Assembly: GCA_029532415.1 (NCBI GenBank)
Contig: JAQOTA010000053.1
Location: 248,001 to 312,000, forward strand
DNA length: 64,000 bases
Source: Marasmius tenuissimus
Taxonomy: Eukaryota > Basidiomycota > Agaricomycetes > Agaricales > Marasmiaceae
Reading direction: 5' to 3'
Shown here: positions 1 through 10,846 of the stretch, piece by piece
Numbering within the stretch: the stretch's first letter is position 1
How the letters are laid out: every line of letters starts with the position of its first letter
The notes under the pieces: model-generated
The model's database searches: none
Seen by the model: only the letters and a program-made list of their open reading frames with translations
What the model was told of the DNA's origin: nothing
Translations under genes and position numbers: made by a program

Positions 1-560
1 TTTCTTTCTAGTTTTGTTGTGGTAGCTAAATGTGTTTGTGATGGAACACAATGCCTTGATGATGGAATGGGATCGCTATCGCCATCGCATGGCTGTAGCT
101 TGAGGGTTCTCAAAACGAAGATGCGTCGTCGGAGCTTTGATCGTTGTACTGTGGGCTAAAAAAACAACCGCGGGCTCATTCAGAAAGGGGGGGCAAGAGG
201 GAAATAATGGCTCGTGCTAGGTAGATCAAGATCAACCGGCAGAATAAATGTTCTCCCGTGCCACAACCCAAAACATACTTTTCAGATCAAGATCTCCGAA
301 TTGACTGAAAATATATAGACAACTTCTCTCCGCCGCCGCCGACCCAGACTCCCCTGTATTCCGGGATGTTCTGGAAACTGATAATCTTTACTCGACCTCT
401 TTTCTAACACTTGAATCAACTTAACACAAGCCCTAAGGTCCCTCTCCCTCGACCGATTCAGAACCGACTTGTGGACATGCAATCTCCTGTCCTCGTTCCC
501 ATGAAGGTATGGTGGGACACTCTCTCGGAGCATAAGTTCATTATCGACCCATGAGCAGCA
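1..560 (-). repeat. Upstream module of a small-membrane-gene copy lying off the left edge
   Basis: This stretch has no convincing gene. Positions 1-310 match the upstream region of the small membrane gene at 59525-59922 (about 60090-60410): the same order of phrases such as tttgttgtggtagc, gatggaatggga, gggaaataatgg and ccacaaccca. Positions about 345-560 match about 45359-45625, which lies upstream of the copy at 44386-44783. In the 59.9-kb copy the shared start lies about 180 bp upstream of the ATG, so by analogy the matching coding part would lie just left of base 1, on the minus strand. The copy is therefore inferred, not seen. Confidence 0.6.
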
Positions 561-645
561 AGTCCAGCTCAACAGTATATATCGCAAATAGAACGCCGCC
601 TAAGCACTCAGAGAAGCTACTGACGATATTCGAACTCCGCGACAT

Positions 646-971
646 TCAGGGGTTGGGAGCAGTCACTCGTATCTTTCCCTTCGTTCTTGATTTCTTGACT
701 TTGTATGAGCCACAGATGAGTGATAAGGCAACCAATCTGACAACCACTCTGATGATGGTGCTCTCCGTGGCGTCTTCCGTTGAACAGACCATGCTGAAAG
801 CTGTACCTACATCTCTTGTTGGGCGTGTGAAAATCAATCGGGGACAGTAAGACGGAGAGACATACCGATGGAACCCCGTGATTCAAATTCTAAACCTTGT
901 ACGGGTACTGAAGGGACTAGCAGAATTATTTTGGGGGGTGATATGGTCAAAATGGCGTGAGGTGCCCACAT
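646..971 (-). pseudogene. Promoterless small membrane protein gene copy lacking intron 1
   Basis: Reads as complement(join(646..806,866..971)), 88 codons. Residues 15-26 carry the family's exon-2 hydrophobic run (ILLVPSVPVQG), followed by one intron with GTATGT donor (807-865), a membrane segment near RVVVRLVALSLICG and a basic tail. Its first 44 coding bases match exon 1 of the other copies in length and phase, but run into exon 2 with no intron, as if intron 1 were cleanly missing. Upstream of the ATG the sequence is already the 3' flank of the neighbouring copy (compare 969-1010 with 59362-59400), so the normal TATA region is absent. It could be a relic, or expressed from a foreign promoter. 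Start codon and expression are uncertain. Confidence 0.4.
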
Positions 972-1089
972 CAATTGTAGCCAGAGTGCCTTCCGCAAGT
1001 ACCTCTATACATCCGTCAAGTCCAGCTCAATGCATATACTTGTAGTAAAGAAAGTCATTCCAAAGAAAAACAGCCTCAAAGAAACCCGG

Positions 1090-1536
1090 CTATTGAGCTG
1101 GGGTGGGGCCAGCATCTTCCCCCATCTGAGCCTCCATCTCTTTCCGGGCGGCTTTTGCCTTTTTCTTTTCCCAGAGGCAATAACTCACAATGAGTACTAA
1201 GCACAGCACGACAGCTCCGACAATGAATCCAACGACGTCGCTCTCGCTGAGATCCCCTACTGCACTGCCCGCCTCGGTGGCCGTTACGGCTTTACCTATG
1301 GGGGTGGGGGAAAAGAGTTAGCGTTAATCACGATGGGGGTGGGAGGGTGGCGAACATACCAATACTACCAACACCACCAGGCTGTCGTGATTTGATTGTC
1401 AAGCCTTGTACTGGAGAAAGTAGGAGGACTCTGTTGGGTAATGTCATCAGAGGCCATAAAATAATGCTCAAAACAAATATCAAATACCGTACATCAGCAA
1501 AGGGATGGTCATTATAGCGGAGAACAATGTTGTCAT
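1090..1536 (-). CDS. Small type I membrane protein, family copy A
   Basis: Three exons, complement(join(1090..1295,1360..1430,1493..1536)), 106 aa. The 62- and 64-nt introns have GTACGG and GTATGT donors; intron 1 carries a CTGATGAC branch-like site. The product starts MTTLFSAIMTIPLL and continues into LLLSPVQG, a good signal peptide with cleavage likely after G. A short outer segment of about 38 residues is followed by a single membrane helix (VVGFIVGAVVLCLVLIVSY) and a lysine/glutamate-rich tail ending GPTPAQ. The function is unknown; it presumably sits in the plasma or an internal membrane. Exon lengths and phases match the copies at 44386, 53626, 59525 and 61608, which is the main reason to believe the model. 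Not a family I recognise. Confidence 0.7.
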
Positions 1537-1596
1537 GATAAGTTTAGTGTGTACAATGAGGGGGGGAGGTTGGAACTTTGGAGTGAGGTTCATCTA

Positions 1597-1620
1597 CTCG
1601 CGAGAGGAACAGTTATTATA
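1597..1620 (-). promoter_or_regulatory. TATA-like core promoter of family copy A
   Basis: On the minus strand TATAATAACTG followed by TTCCTCTCGCGAG lies about 80 bp upstream of the ATG. The same two-part block occurs at similar distance upstream of the other intact copies, most clearly as TATAAAAACCGTTCTCTCG near 44835-44853. Conservation of this block amid diverged flanks suggests a core promoter or start region. Confidence 0.5.
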
Positions 1621-1936
1621 AGTACACCGCATAGATCTAGAGATCCAAATAATGGCAGATCAGTTGTTCAAGTACCATGGAAACCACTCTAGTCAGGTCT
1701 TTTCCCAAGTTTTGTTGTGGTAGCCAAACGTATTTGTGATGGAAACACAATGTCTTGATGATGGGATGGGATCACCATTGCCATCGTATATGCCTAGCTC
1801 CTCCAGAAGACACACCATCACGGCTACTACAACTGTTGGAAATTCATGATTACCCCAAGTTATTGAGGTACTCAACTGAAAACAAGAGCAAAATCCCACA
1901 AAACATGGACAAAACAGCTTTACAACAACATGAGTC

Positions 1937-3109
1937 GTGATTGCGATCTCTATCCCCTTTGACCTCCGCGTCCGCGTCTTCCGTGGTTTCGTCGTTTTAG
2001 ACAGTGTCGTCCGGCGTTCCCCCCACTCCCAGGGTTCAGTCAGAGACTCGTTGACGATCCTGTCCAACCCCTCCATCGCAGCGATGTACACCCACCGCGG
2101 CCATTACTCGACTAAGAAACGAATCGACATTCGACGGGGACACATCGCTCAAGATGGGTTTGATAAGCTCCACCTTCCCACCCGTACCCTCCACCCCCAC
2201 CCCCACAATCACGAGGAGGGATGGAACTGGAAACACCCACTCGAAATCGGGTTCATCGATCAATGGGGTACCGAAGAAGCCGGTATCGACGGGGGTGGAC
2301 TCTTCAAAGAGTTTTTCACCTAACTGTGCAAGGAGACATTCGACCCCCGACGGGGGTTGTGGGCTACGACGGAGAAGGAGGAGGAGAGGGAGGTGTACCT
2401 GAGACCGTCGAAGACGCAGGAAGAGCGGTATGCGTTGGAGTGGTATAATTTTATGGGGAAAGTGGTGGGGAAGGTGATGTATGAGGGGATTTTGGTGGAT
2501 GTGGTGTTTGCGAGGTTTTTTTTGGCGAGGTGGCTTTCCTCTTCCGCCTCTAAGGAGAAGAAGGGAGTGAAGAGTGTTCGGATGACGCTGCTGGATGATT
2601 TGAGGAGTTTGGATGAGAAGGTGTGGAGAGGGTTGGTGTTTTTGAAGAGGTTGCCTCCGGCTGAAGTGGAACCGTTGGGGTTGAGGTTTTGTGTTGATGT
2701 TGAAGGTACTGTCTCCTTTTCTTTTTCGTGGGGGGTGTAGGATTGATGGACCCCCTCCCCCTCCCCCTTTGTAGAATTCGGAGAAACGACAACGTATGAT
2801 CTCATCCCCAACGGATCTCAAGTCGCCGTTACTCGGGACAACCAGATGCAAGTACGTCCCCCTCTCCCCTCCTTCCCCCTTCTCCTCTTCACGCCATACT
2901 AACCCCTCCCCGCACCCACAGTACATCCACCTCCTCTCCCACTTCAAACTAATCAAACAACTCCGCCTCCAATCCACCTCCTTCTTCAACGGCATCTCCG
3001 AACTCATCCAACCCCGCTGGGTACGCATGTTCACACCCCGCGAACTCTCCAACCTCATCTCCGGTGTTGGAGGGGGGGACGCTAAAGTCGACATAGGCGA
3101 TCTGTATGA
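1937..3109 (+). pseudogene. HECT E3 ubiquitin ligase (Hul5/UBE3C type), broken
   Basis: The frame starts inside the region before the HECT domain (IPFDLRVRVFRGF), then gives the N-lobe: IRRGHIAQDGFDKL, EEAGIDGGGLFKEF, ALEWYNFMGKVVGKVMYEGI, LDDLRSLDEKVWRGLVFLK. Two introns (2706-2774, 2852-2921) join to VTRDNQ and PRWVRMFTPRELSNLISG. HECT ligases pass ubiquitin through a C-lobe cysteine, but the frame stops at 3106 where the 3107-5717 element begins, so the C-lobe and the cysteine are absent. There is also an in-frame TAA at 2321-2323, where homologues read through (FKEFFT-x-LCKE). I found no gene start upstream: 1640-1790 is family repeat. A dead 3'-part copy, probably a duplicate of a real gene elsewhere. 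Confidence 0.85.
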
Positions 3110-3454
3110 GTGTTTAAATGGGGGAAAAATAAATTGCCCCCCGACCTAAATTGGGTGTCCCCCCGTATTGTAGCTTTTTCCCCGCGTACTCTACCTTTCC
3201 CGTGCATACTCCAGGTTTTTCGCGCGGCTGCTAAAATTTCCGCGCGTGCGCAATTAGGTTTGCCCGCGGAATTTCACACGTGCGCTTACAGGCACCTAGG
3301 CTAATTCCCACATGTATCCCACATCTTTAGTCATCCCTCACACCTCAGGCATAGTTTACTAAGCTAAGCTATGTATCAGAAAATCGAAATATGATGTATA
3401 AAAGTATTCACAACAATTTTCTAACACTTCTGAGCAGAATTGACTAACCTACAG
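3107..3454 (+). repeat. Left terminal inverted repeat of the TA element
   Basis: Pairs with 5369-5717 in reverse complement. It contains a G-rich start on its outer edge, ctaggctaattcccacatg in the middle and ctaacacttctgagcaga near the inner edge; only scattered mismatches are visible between the arms. Confidence 0.8.
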
Positions 3455-3878
3455 CTGCACAAGTGTCTGGCTATCACAACCGGTGCTTAGTCTCTAATAG
3501 GCGCCAAAATTTCTCACAATCAGAGCAATATATGGGTAGTTTTCTACCTGTTTTGTGCTCATCACAATTATCCACTGGAATGCAATAGCACTCAACACCA
3601 CCCTAGCTGTGCTATGTATGACCCACAAGATCTAAGGGTCTCTTTCAGTATAAAAAAGGGCAATGGTTCAACAATTGTTTATGCTAGCAGTATGTACAGT
3701 GGTGGGGGGAGTGATTGTGGCAAAGTAATGGAGGAGGAGTGATAGTAGTAAGTACATGTAGGTATTGATCAAGCCAGCGAGCAACAACCACAAAAGGTAT
3801 AACCATTGAGTTGAAAGAGCGTGGATGGTAGGTAACGAGTGTAGTGTTTGTGCGTGATCATCAAGAATTAATGGTTGC

Positions 3879-5291
3879 CTAAAATGTAAGCTCAGGAAGC
3901 AGGCCTGTGAAGACATTATAGACAACCAAGGGGTCATTCATGGCAATTGGTGAAGATGAATGTCGTTTGGATACCGAGACCATGGAATTGAACATAGCGG
4001 AGACCTCAATGTCCTCCTGTTCGGTGTTGGTGTTGTTGCATGACAGGGAATCAGGGGTTAGGACCTTAGCGTTGTTGCGATCACATTGCTCAAAGTCATC
4101 TTCTGAGTCACTAATGTACACTGGGGAGAAATCAATACCCAGTCAAACATAAGACAGACTAGCTTACCACAAGTTGTTCATTTCCAAAGGTTGCTTTTGA
4201 CTGGCTTGACCTCTTCAACAACGGAGTCTGTATCATTGTACACTGATTCAGATCCACCATCATTTTTAATCGGGCTACTGCCTTGGTCTGCCTCGCTTTC
4301 TGTGAAGTCGTTGATCATGTCCCGATCCTCGTCATCACTTTTGGCTTTGTTGCGAGGCTGGGTCGATTGAGGAGGAAGAGTCCTTGATGGTCTGTTCCAA
4401 GAACAAGTGTCACCTTTGCCATGTAGACCTTGTGACTAGGAAAAATGATTCGATTATCAAGGTGCTGCTCAATGAAAAAGAATATTAGAGACTCACAAAG
4501 AAAGAGTGTGTGGGTGAGGGTTGAAAGTGGTCCTCCCTTGCTCCTATTTGGGGACAGCGGAGAAAGATTCTGTGCAAATGTTGTTGGAGGGTACTCACAG
4601 GCACCAGCAGAAATGGTGAGACAACGACCCCTTGTGCTGACCAGGGGGATCAGAGGGGGAAGAAAGTGCTTGTGCTCAGGATTCATTTCTTCAAGAAAGT
4701 CCTTGTTAGGGACAGGTTTCACCAAGCGAAGGTGGCTGATAAGGTCAGGAAGTGATGAACAAAGAAAGTCCATAATGTCTTCAGCCTCCATGTCCAGTGG
4801 CAAACGCCAAGGCCCTTCTCGAACGTCACACTTTGCTGCACAACCATGGTGTAGGGCTTGATCAAATTCAGCAGGAGAGGGAACTGGCTTGGTGGTGCAT
4901 GAGGAGGACTTGAAAATAATATCCCATTCACCATTCTAGTTTGAATCACAGCTCAGTCAGAATTTATAGATATGTCGAATCATAGTGAAGAATGAACCTT
5001 AGCCTTGCTTCTTGAACACCCGTCTATGAACACAAAAACCTTCCCAAACTCGAAGAATTCAGGAACCTATAATATAGTCAATACATTGATTGCTGAAATA
5101 TATAGAAAGCTGAGTGCCAAACAAGTTGTACCCACCTCACGAGCCTTGCCTTTAACCTTTGAGTTTGATGCTGATAAGGGACCAGAGCTACTAGATGCTA
5201 CTGACTGTTGACCACATTGGCCAGGTCAATATCCACGATTGCTCTCTATGTCAGCAACGCTCATTGGTGTAGATGAAGTGGTGTTGGCCAT
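3879..5291 (-). pseudogene. Cargo gene of the TA element, unknown function
   Basis: Minus-strand reading from ATG at 5289-5291 gives a serine-rich start (MANTTSSTPMS), then after an intron VPEFFEFGKVFVFIDGCS, then WDIIFKSSSC, then a longer piece containing MEAEDIMDFLCSSLPDLISH and VSTRGRCLTISAG, then VYMAKVTLVLGTDHQGLFLL and an acidic tail with VYISDSEDDFEQC. Splice sites look reasonable (GTGGGT, GTAAGC donors; TAG and CAG acceptors). Two in-frame TGA codons (5226-5228, 4178-4180) interrupt it and both could derive from CGA. I recognise no transposase or other domain; it may be a captured host gene or a decayed element gene. Exon joins are approximate. Confidence 0.4.
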
Positions 5292-5368
5292 GGCAATGAT
5301 CCTTCCAACTGTGCTCAAGGAGAATTTTTGGAACTGGGTGCTATTTGTGATAGTCAGAGACTTTTGTT

Positions 5369-5717
5369 GCTGTAGGTCAGTCAAATCTGCTCAGAAGTGT
5401 TAGAAAATTGTTGTGAATACTTTTATACATCATATTTTGATGTTCTGATATATAGCTTAGCTTAGTAAACTATGCCTGAGGTGTGAGGGATGACTAAAGA
5501 TGTGGGATACATGTGGGAATTAGCCTAGGTGCCTGTAAGCGCGCGTGTGAAAGTCCGCGGGCAAACCTAATTGTGCGCGTGCGGAAATTTTAGCAGCCAC
5601 ACAAAAAACCTGGAGTATGCGTGGGAAAGGTAGAGTACGCGGGGGAAAAGCTACAATACGGGGGGACACCCAATTTAGGTCGGGGGGCAATTTATTTTTT
5701 TCCCATTTTAACACTCA
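5369..5717 (-). repeat. Right terminal inverted repeat of the TA element
   Basis: Reverse complement of 3107-3454. The outer end reads aacactca before the flanking TA. Arm identity by eye is high, suggesting a fairly young insertion compared with the hAT relic further right. Confidence 0.8.
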
Positions 5718-6650
5718 TAGAATGCAACTGTTCTGGGCAAAATTCCCACAATCCCCGAAGTTCAGGTGGAGGGTATGTGAACATTTTCCTCTCCAGTACG
5801 TGGCACAAAATCTATACCAGCTTGGAGCCCTGATTTTTCTGTGAATAATGGTAGAGAAATAGTCTTACCCGGTGTGAATCCACAGGCTCTAAAAATCGAA
5901 CTCTGTTCATCTGTCTTGCACGGGAAAAAAACCGCCCGCGCCCTAACTTCTAAGTTCCGCAAAGAGCTGTAAATGGTGGTCCATGAGGAAACACGAGCTG
6001 TGGATTTTCGTTTTGGCGTAAATTGTGAGTTTTTGGGCGTGACAGCCTTTGGATTCCATGAAAAAAGGATTTTACGGGACTGTACTTTCTCAATAATGAT
6101 TCTAATATGGGCGAGATGATTTTACGCACTCACCGTGCACACACAATCCTCTATAATGAGTGGGATGAATGGACTCTCGAGGACGCCAACCACACACGTA
6201 CAAGGGATTCAAACTCAGCAAGCCGACAGGTGCTCTTTTGATGCCATGTCAAAGTTGCCGATTGTTCGGCTAGGTCGGATCTACCTAGCGTTACCATCAG
6301 CTCGGCTCTAGCCACGGCTCGGAGCCGAGCCGATGCGGAGCCGCTCTGGACCAGCTTAGCTGGTACAAGCTGCCCAATTTTTTTATTATTTTTTTTTACT
6401 GACAAGACTCTAGGAGGGCACCAGAGGTGACTAGACAACAGCCAGCACTAGCTGGAGGCCAGTACATAGACACTAGATAGCAAAAAGACGTGTTTATTAT
6501 GCAATGTATTCGAATTTCAGGATCATACACAATGTATTTGGGATCATACACAATGTATTCGGGATCGTACAGAATGTCTTCGGGATTGTAGATACAGCGA
6601 GATATTTACTGTACATACAATACAGATACAAAAAATACAGTGATTACGAC
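5718..6650. other. Intergenic stretch with GC-rich palindrome and short tandem repeats
   Basis: No gene is supported. At about 6295-6345 there is a GC-rich palindrome around GGCTCGGAGCCGAGCC; a similar block with the same neighbouring phrase (ctaggtagatc / cagatctacctg) lies at 43300-43390, so both may be ends of one hAT- or MITE-like repeat. At about 6505-6600 a unit of about 23 bp (ggatcatacacaatgtattc) repeats three to four times with drift. Confidence 0.5.
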
Positions 6651-6814
6651 GTCTAGACTCTATGGTCACTCGGGGGGCAAATATACATGAAAATTGGTAC
6701 TTGGTACAAATGAAGCGAGATCAAGACGGGTCACGGAGTGGGATTACCAGCCCTTGCATTCTGCCATTCGGATACCTTGAACAGCTTCCACTTGTCGTGC
6801 GCATGCTTCTGCAG

Positions 6815-9662
6815 TCAGATAATGCAGCAATCACTGCAAGAGACCTTGAAAGTCGACGCATTGGTATCAACGTCGCCCGTGGATGCCACAAGAGGGAGAA
6901 CATGGAGGTCAGTCCCCACACCAGCTACCTTCGTGACTACAGAATCCTTGAACTCCCCTCGTGTCACCATCAGCGGAAGATTGGTTTTTTGTGTGGGTCG
7001 CTGGGGGTAGATGACCATCTCTCTGGGCAGTCTTCCTTTGATTCTCTGCCAATCCATGGCCAAGACATGCATGGTGGAATCTCGCAGGAAGTATATCGAG
7101 AACCAGGTGTTGGAGATATGACTATACATGTACTTCCGGTCCTTGAAGGCAGGCATTCTGCCGTCAAGTTTGACCTGAAAGAGGACCTTGTCGGCAATGC
7201 TCCGTTCCAGCTCATAGAATTCATGGTGACTAATATGGGTTGACTTCCATCGTTCATTCACAAGCGAGGAGGGAGCAAGCACCGGCGGGGATGAAACGTC
7301 TGTCGTATCATTGGAGACTGGGGCTGCATTGGGATTCCAAGCGTCTGCTTCTGGAGCTGCAGGATCTGCAAGAGAAGGGTCAAGAGGTGGCATTACTGCT
7401 GGGGTTGGTGTCGTCACTTGGGATGGTGTTGCCGCGGCGTTCCTGAGATGTAATTGTGACTGCTGCTTGGAGAGGCCAGCGATCCCGGGATGCTGATAAT
7501 CAGCAGGAGGCTGGGGTGCAAGGGATGGCTGTTGTAGGATATGAAGAGGAAGTAAAAGCCTGGAGTGAAGGACTATTAATACCAGCGGGTGACCCGAAGC
7601 TACTCTGACTCACTGCGAATCAACAACATGATCGTAATCAATGTTGATGAGTGACCCCACTGCGTTGACAGTGTTAGTCTGAACTTGTATCATCAACCGA
7701 CTCTTCGTTTTCTTGAATGGGATGACGTCCATAACGTGGTGGAAGCCACGGTGTTGTCCCTTCCATACCAAAACGTCCCAAAACTTCCAAGGATTACTGC
7801 CTGTTCTAACAATATTCAAGCCTCTGTCAATCTGTTCGGCAGTCATAAGCTGAGGATCTAGTGCGTTGGGGTCCTCTACCAAGGACGCTGTTCTGAAGAT
7901 ATCGGCTCAAGACACTCCGGCGAGCTTCTCTACCTCCGCCAACACATTGTCCCTACGCCTCTCCAAGATATGGTTGATGCCTCTGGTCTTCTGTACCTCT
8001 CGCAGCAAGTTCCGGTGTGCAACGTAAGGGGTAGCACCCTAAACGTGGGCAGAGTCAGGATTGAGGAGATGCCAACGAACAAAAAGGAGAACTTACCATC
8101 TCCTCTCCTCCCTTCCAGAAGAAGACCTCGTTATTTTCGCATGCAAGTATGAAGCCTTCTGCTCCAGTATAGTTTTGTATGTACTGTCCGACCCTCCAAA
8201 CCTTGTTGATACTCCAACCAAGGAACCGCACCTCCTCTGTCTTCGTCTTTTTGTTCCCATGATTGACATGGCGAGTCCTCACCGCCTCTACACCACGATT
8301 TGTAAGTGTGGTAATTCGCCCCTCCCATTTCCCGACCCAAGGAGAGACAGATTCTCCTTCATGAAAGGACCACTGTCGAACAGCGGGAAACTTCTCAGCG
8401 ACCAAGGGGTGATCACTTGTCGCGAACAAGATCAGCTCGTGTGATGAAGGTGGTCCCCATATCAGGATCATATTCCGTCTTTCCACAGACCAAACGAGCA
8501 AGCCTGATGCAACATTTAAGTCAACCAAGCCCAGAGTATCAAAGTCCGGAACTGTCTCTTGGGTCAAAAGAAGGGGTGTCCCTTCGTTGAGCCTGAGAGG
8601 CGACTTGATCCCGATCTTCTTCATCCTTTCGTCGTAACGCAGAACAACAAGCACAGTGGGTGTCTGTTGTGGTGTGAACGGAACGTCAAGAACTAATGCG
8701 AGGTCATTGTGATAGAGAGAGCGATGCAGTTTCTTGGGACGTGGAGGCGTATAGTTGTGGGGGTCGGAGGTAGGAAGTTCGTCCAGCCATGTAACTTCAG
8801 ACGTGGGTAGTTCATTTTGTGGGGTGATTTTCGAGCGGGGTGTTTTAGGCGGCGGTTTATGGTCATGACTGGGCTTTTGGAGACCAAACTTCGGGTTGGA
8901 GAGACAAACCCAAGTCCCTCGCTCTATAGTTTCAGGGGAAAGAGACAAGGAGAGTATCGTCTCCCGGACAGTTTCAAGACGCCGGAGCGCGACCTTGCCA
9001 TACCAACTGTCTGCGCTGTGCAAAACAAACACACATTTCCCCAATATCCGAGCGGCCTCAAGAGGATTAGGAGTCTCGAGGAACAGGTACCCATCCCCCT
9101 TTTTTCGATAGTGAATTGAAAGTATCGTCCCAAAAACCCTGTTCTCGCAGCAGTATCCCATTGCGTAGAACACTACCTCTAGCTCTTTTTTGGGCTAAAT
9201 GGGCCATCAATGATCAAAACCTAGGTATATTGACGAGGAACGGTCTACTCACTGCACAACGTAGAAGGTATAGAAGAGGAACGGGAGTAGGGTCGTCCTG
9301 TTCGTGAGCGTCTGCACGATCTGCACGATTTGATGTAAGTATTCGATCGTAGATTTTGTCAGCTTTGTCTGAGAGTGCATCGTCTCCGCGATTTCGCAAC
9401 TGTGAATTGAGAGCTTGATGTGAGAAGTGTGATCCATATGCGGTGTCATCTTCATCGACCATAAAATCAGCTAGAGGTGCAGGTTAACGTGTATAATGTA
9501 TATGAACAACTCCGTGAACTCACCGATGCCTTCATCCTCATCCTCATCCTCTTCATCTTGATCGACCTCTGCTTCTATGTCTAGAAAACACATGGCTTCC
9601 ACCGCTGGTCTTCCACTCCTAGATCGACTCGTCGATGCGGCAGCCACTGTACCATTGGACAT
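6815..9662 (-). pseudogene. SPT5/NusG-like elongation factor paralogue with in-frame TGA
   Basis: Exons 9524-9662, 9253-9470, 8097-9176 and 7614-8038 join in frame; a fifth (about 6815-7528) keeps an open frame but its splice donor is unclear. The start MSNGTVAAAS is followed by FLDIEAEVDQDEEDEDEDEG, an acidic N-terminus like Spt5. The next exon gives DDPTPVPLLYLLRCA and an NGN-like segment (YLFLETPNPLEAARILGK, about residues 149-166), then a KOW-like stretch (ERGTWVCLSNPKF). Real Spt5 binds RNA polymerase II; basidiomycetes carry many repeat-associated paralogues of this shape. The frame is cut by TGA at 7907-7909 (about residue 523), beyond which coding character continues. Either a truncated protein or a pseudogene. 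Short tandem repeats lie on both sides (6505-6600, 9965-10060). Confidence 0.55.
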
Positions 9663-9964
9663 TTTATCTCTGCACTGTGCAGAAGCCTGCAAAGTGATAC
9701 AATGAGTCAGTGACTCGTTCAAAGCCGTTCTTTCATTTCTTAAAACACTCAAATGAATTTCTCATACTGTATAACTATAACTACGTATAGAAATTTCGAC
9801 CGCTACTAACTACATAGGTGGACCATGGAGATCAACTTACCGGCAAACTGTGGTGGTGGTTGAAGGCCAGGCGGGAAAGCTGTGCAGGCGCTTCACGCTT
9901 GCTCAACTATTCCCATGAACCTTGGGGGGCAAGAGGCACGTGATATCAATTGGCGCTAGGGAAA

Positions 9965-10060
9965 AAACATGTATTCGAGATGGTGTAGTATTCGGGATGG
10001 TGTAGTATTCGGGATAATGTAGTACTCGGGAGTTGGGAATCGGGATAGTGTAGTATTCAA
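9965..10060. repeat. Short tandem repeat, unit about 20 bp
   Basis: Units of the form gatggtgtagtattcggg repeat about four to five times with drift. They share the core gtattcggga with the array at 6505-6600 on the other side of the SPT5-like gene. Confidence 0.6.
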
Positions 10061-10076
10061 GAAATAGAGCGTAAAC

Positions 10077-10846
10077 TTATTCAAAGGCCCACTCTGCTAT
10101 GCCTGGAGGCCTGGCCCAACCATCTAAGAAGTGGCTGAGAACGTATCTTTGGATGATCGAGTTGGCTAAGCCGGCAGGAGTGAAGGTCGGAACTTCCTTG
10201 TAAGGAAGATATCCAGCTTCCTTGAAGTTACTAGAGGTAAAACATGAGGTTAACATGGGATTAAGCTAACATTGATGCTCAAGGAGGTACCAGACTTACG
10301 AACACATTGCGCACAACAGTATCCCAGGGTTATCGGGATCCTTTCTGAGGTACTTATCAGCTGATTCAAAGGAGTTGAACCGCAGTGTGTAGTAGGAACA
10401 CTCCCAACGAGTAGTGATATCGCGGGTGAGACGGAGTGCTGGGGAACTTTGGGTTACAACCCGGGGATAGTCGTCTTCGGTGATGTCCACGAGTGGAGGA
10501 AGATCTAGTTTAGCAATGCATCAGTCGCGGAACGGGAAAGAAAAGGCTCAAAGGCTCGAAGCTCACCACTCTTGTCCAGTTCCGTCGGAACATCAGACTC
10601 AAGCTCTCTGTCGGAATCACCAGTGGAGGCTTGAACACCTGTGTTGACTTCCGCTGCGAAACATCGGGTCAGAGCAGAAAATATATTACAATGAAGCTCG
10701 ATACCTTGCCGATCTTTGTGTTGTTTCTCCTTTTGTTGTCGTTGCTTGCGGGCACGTCAAGCTACAAGAATCAGTTAGAACTTAGAACAACAAGGTTATG
10801 AGTTATGACCGGGATGATATGTACCAGCTCTGGTCTTTCTGGACAT
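10077..10846 (-). pseudogene. Hypothetical protein gene, five exons, one in-frame TGA
   Basis: Complement(join(10077..10230,10300..10504,10567..10653,10705..10761,10825..10846)) keeps phase throughout, 175 codons. It starts MSRKTRA, has a basic Q/K-rich second exon (RARKQRQQKEKQHKD), an acidic middle, then LPPLVDITEDDYPRVV, TTRWECSYYTLRFNSFESAD and a C-terminus ending IAEWAFE. I recognise no domain; the start resembles nuclear basic regions. The only break is TGA at 10757-10759, right after the first intron, which could derive from CGA; a different first exon would remove it. It sits between repeat blocks, so it may be transposon cargo. Confidence 0.5.

Larger units (their letters stand above)
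3107..5717. mobile_element. DNA transposon with ~348-bp TIRs and TA target duplication
   Basis: The ends begin TGAGTGTT and are flanked by TA on both sides (3105-3106, 5718-5719), the target-site pattern of Tc1/mariner-like or other TA-inserting elements. The terminal inverted repeats run about 3107-3454 and 5369-5717 and are nearly identical. Insertion cut a HECT ligase reading frame. The interior has no recognisable DDE transposase; it carries one spliced minus-strand gene-like region. So this is likely non-autonomous, or its transposase is too diverged or decayed for me to recognise. Confidence 0.75.

Noticed and set aside
1453..1455. Using the ATG in ATGGCCTCTGATGAC as start of family copy A
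   Set aside because: That ATG lies inside intron 1 (it is part of the branch-site region); the resulting frame hits a stop in every copy, while the spliced frame stays open in all.
2036..3094. Long minus-strand open frame opposite the HECT fragment
   Set aside because: It is antisense to clear HECT motifs and has low-complexity proline/histidine content from the GC-rich complement.
5720..5850. Possible continuation of the HECT C-lobe right of the TA element
   Set aside because: A few residues fit in one frame (NATVLG) but a stop and loss of similarity follow at once; not enough to call.
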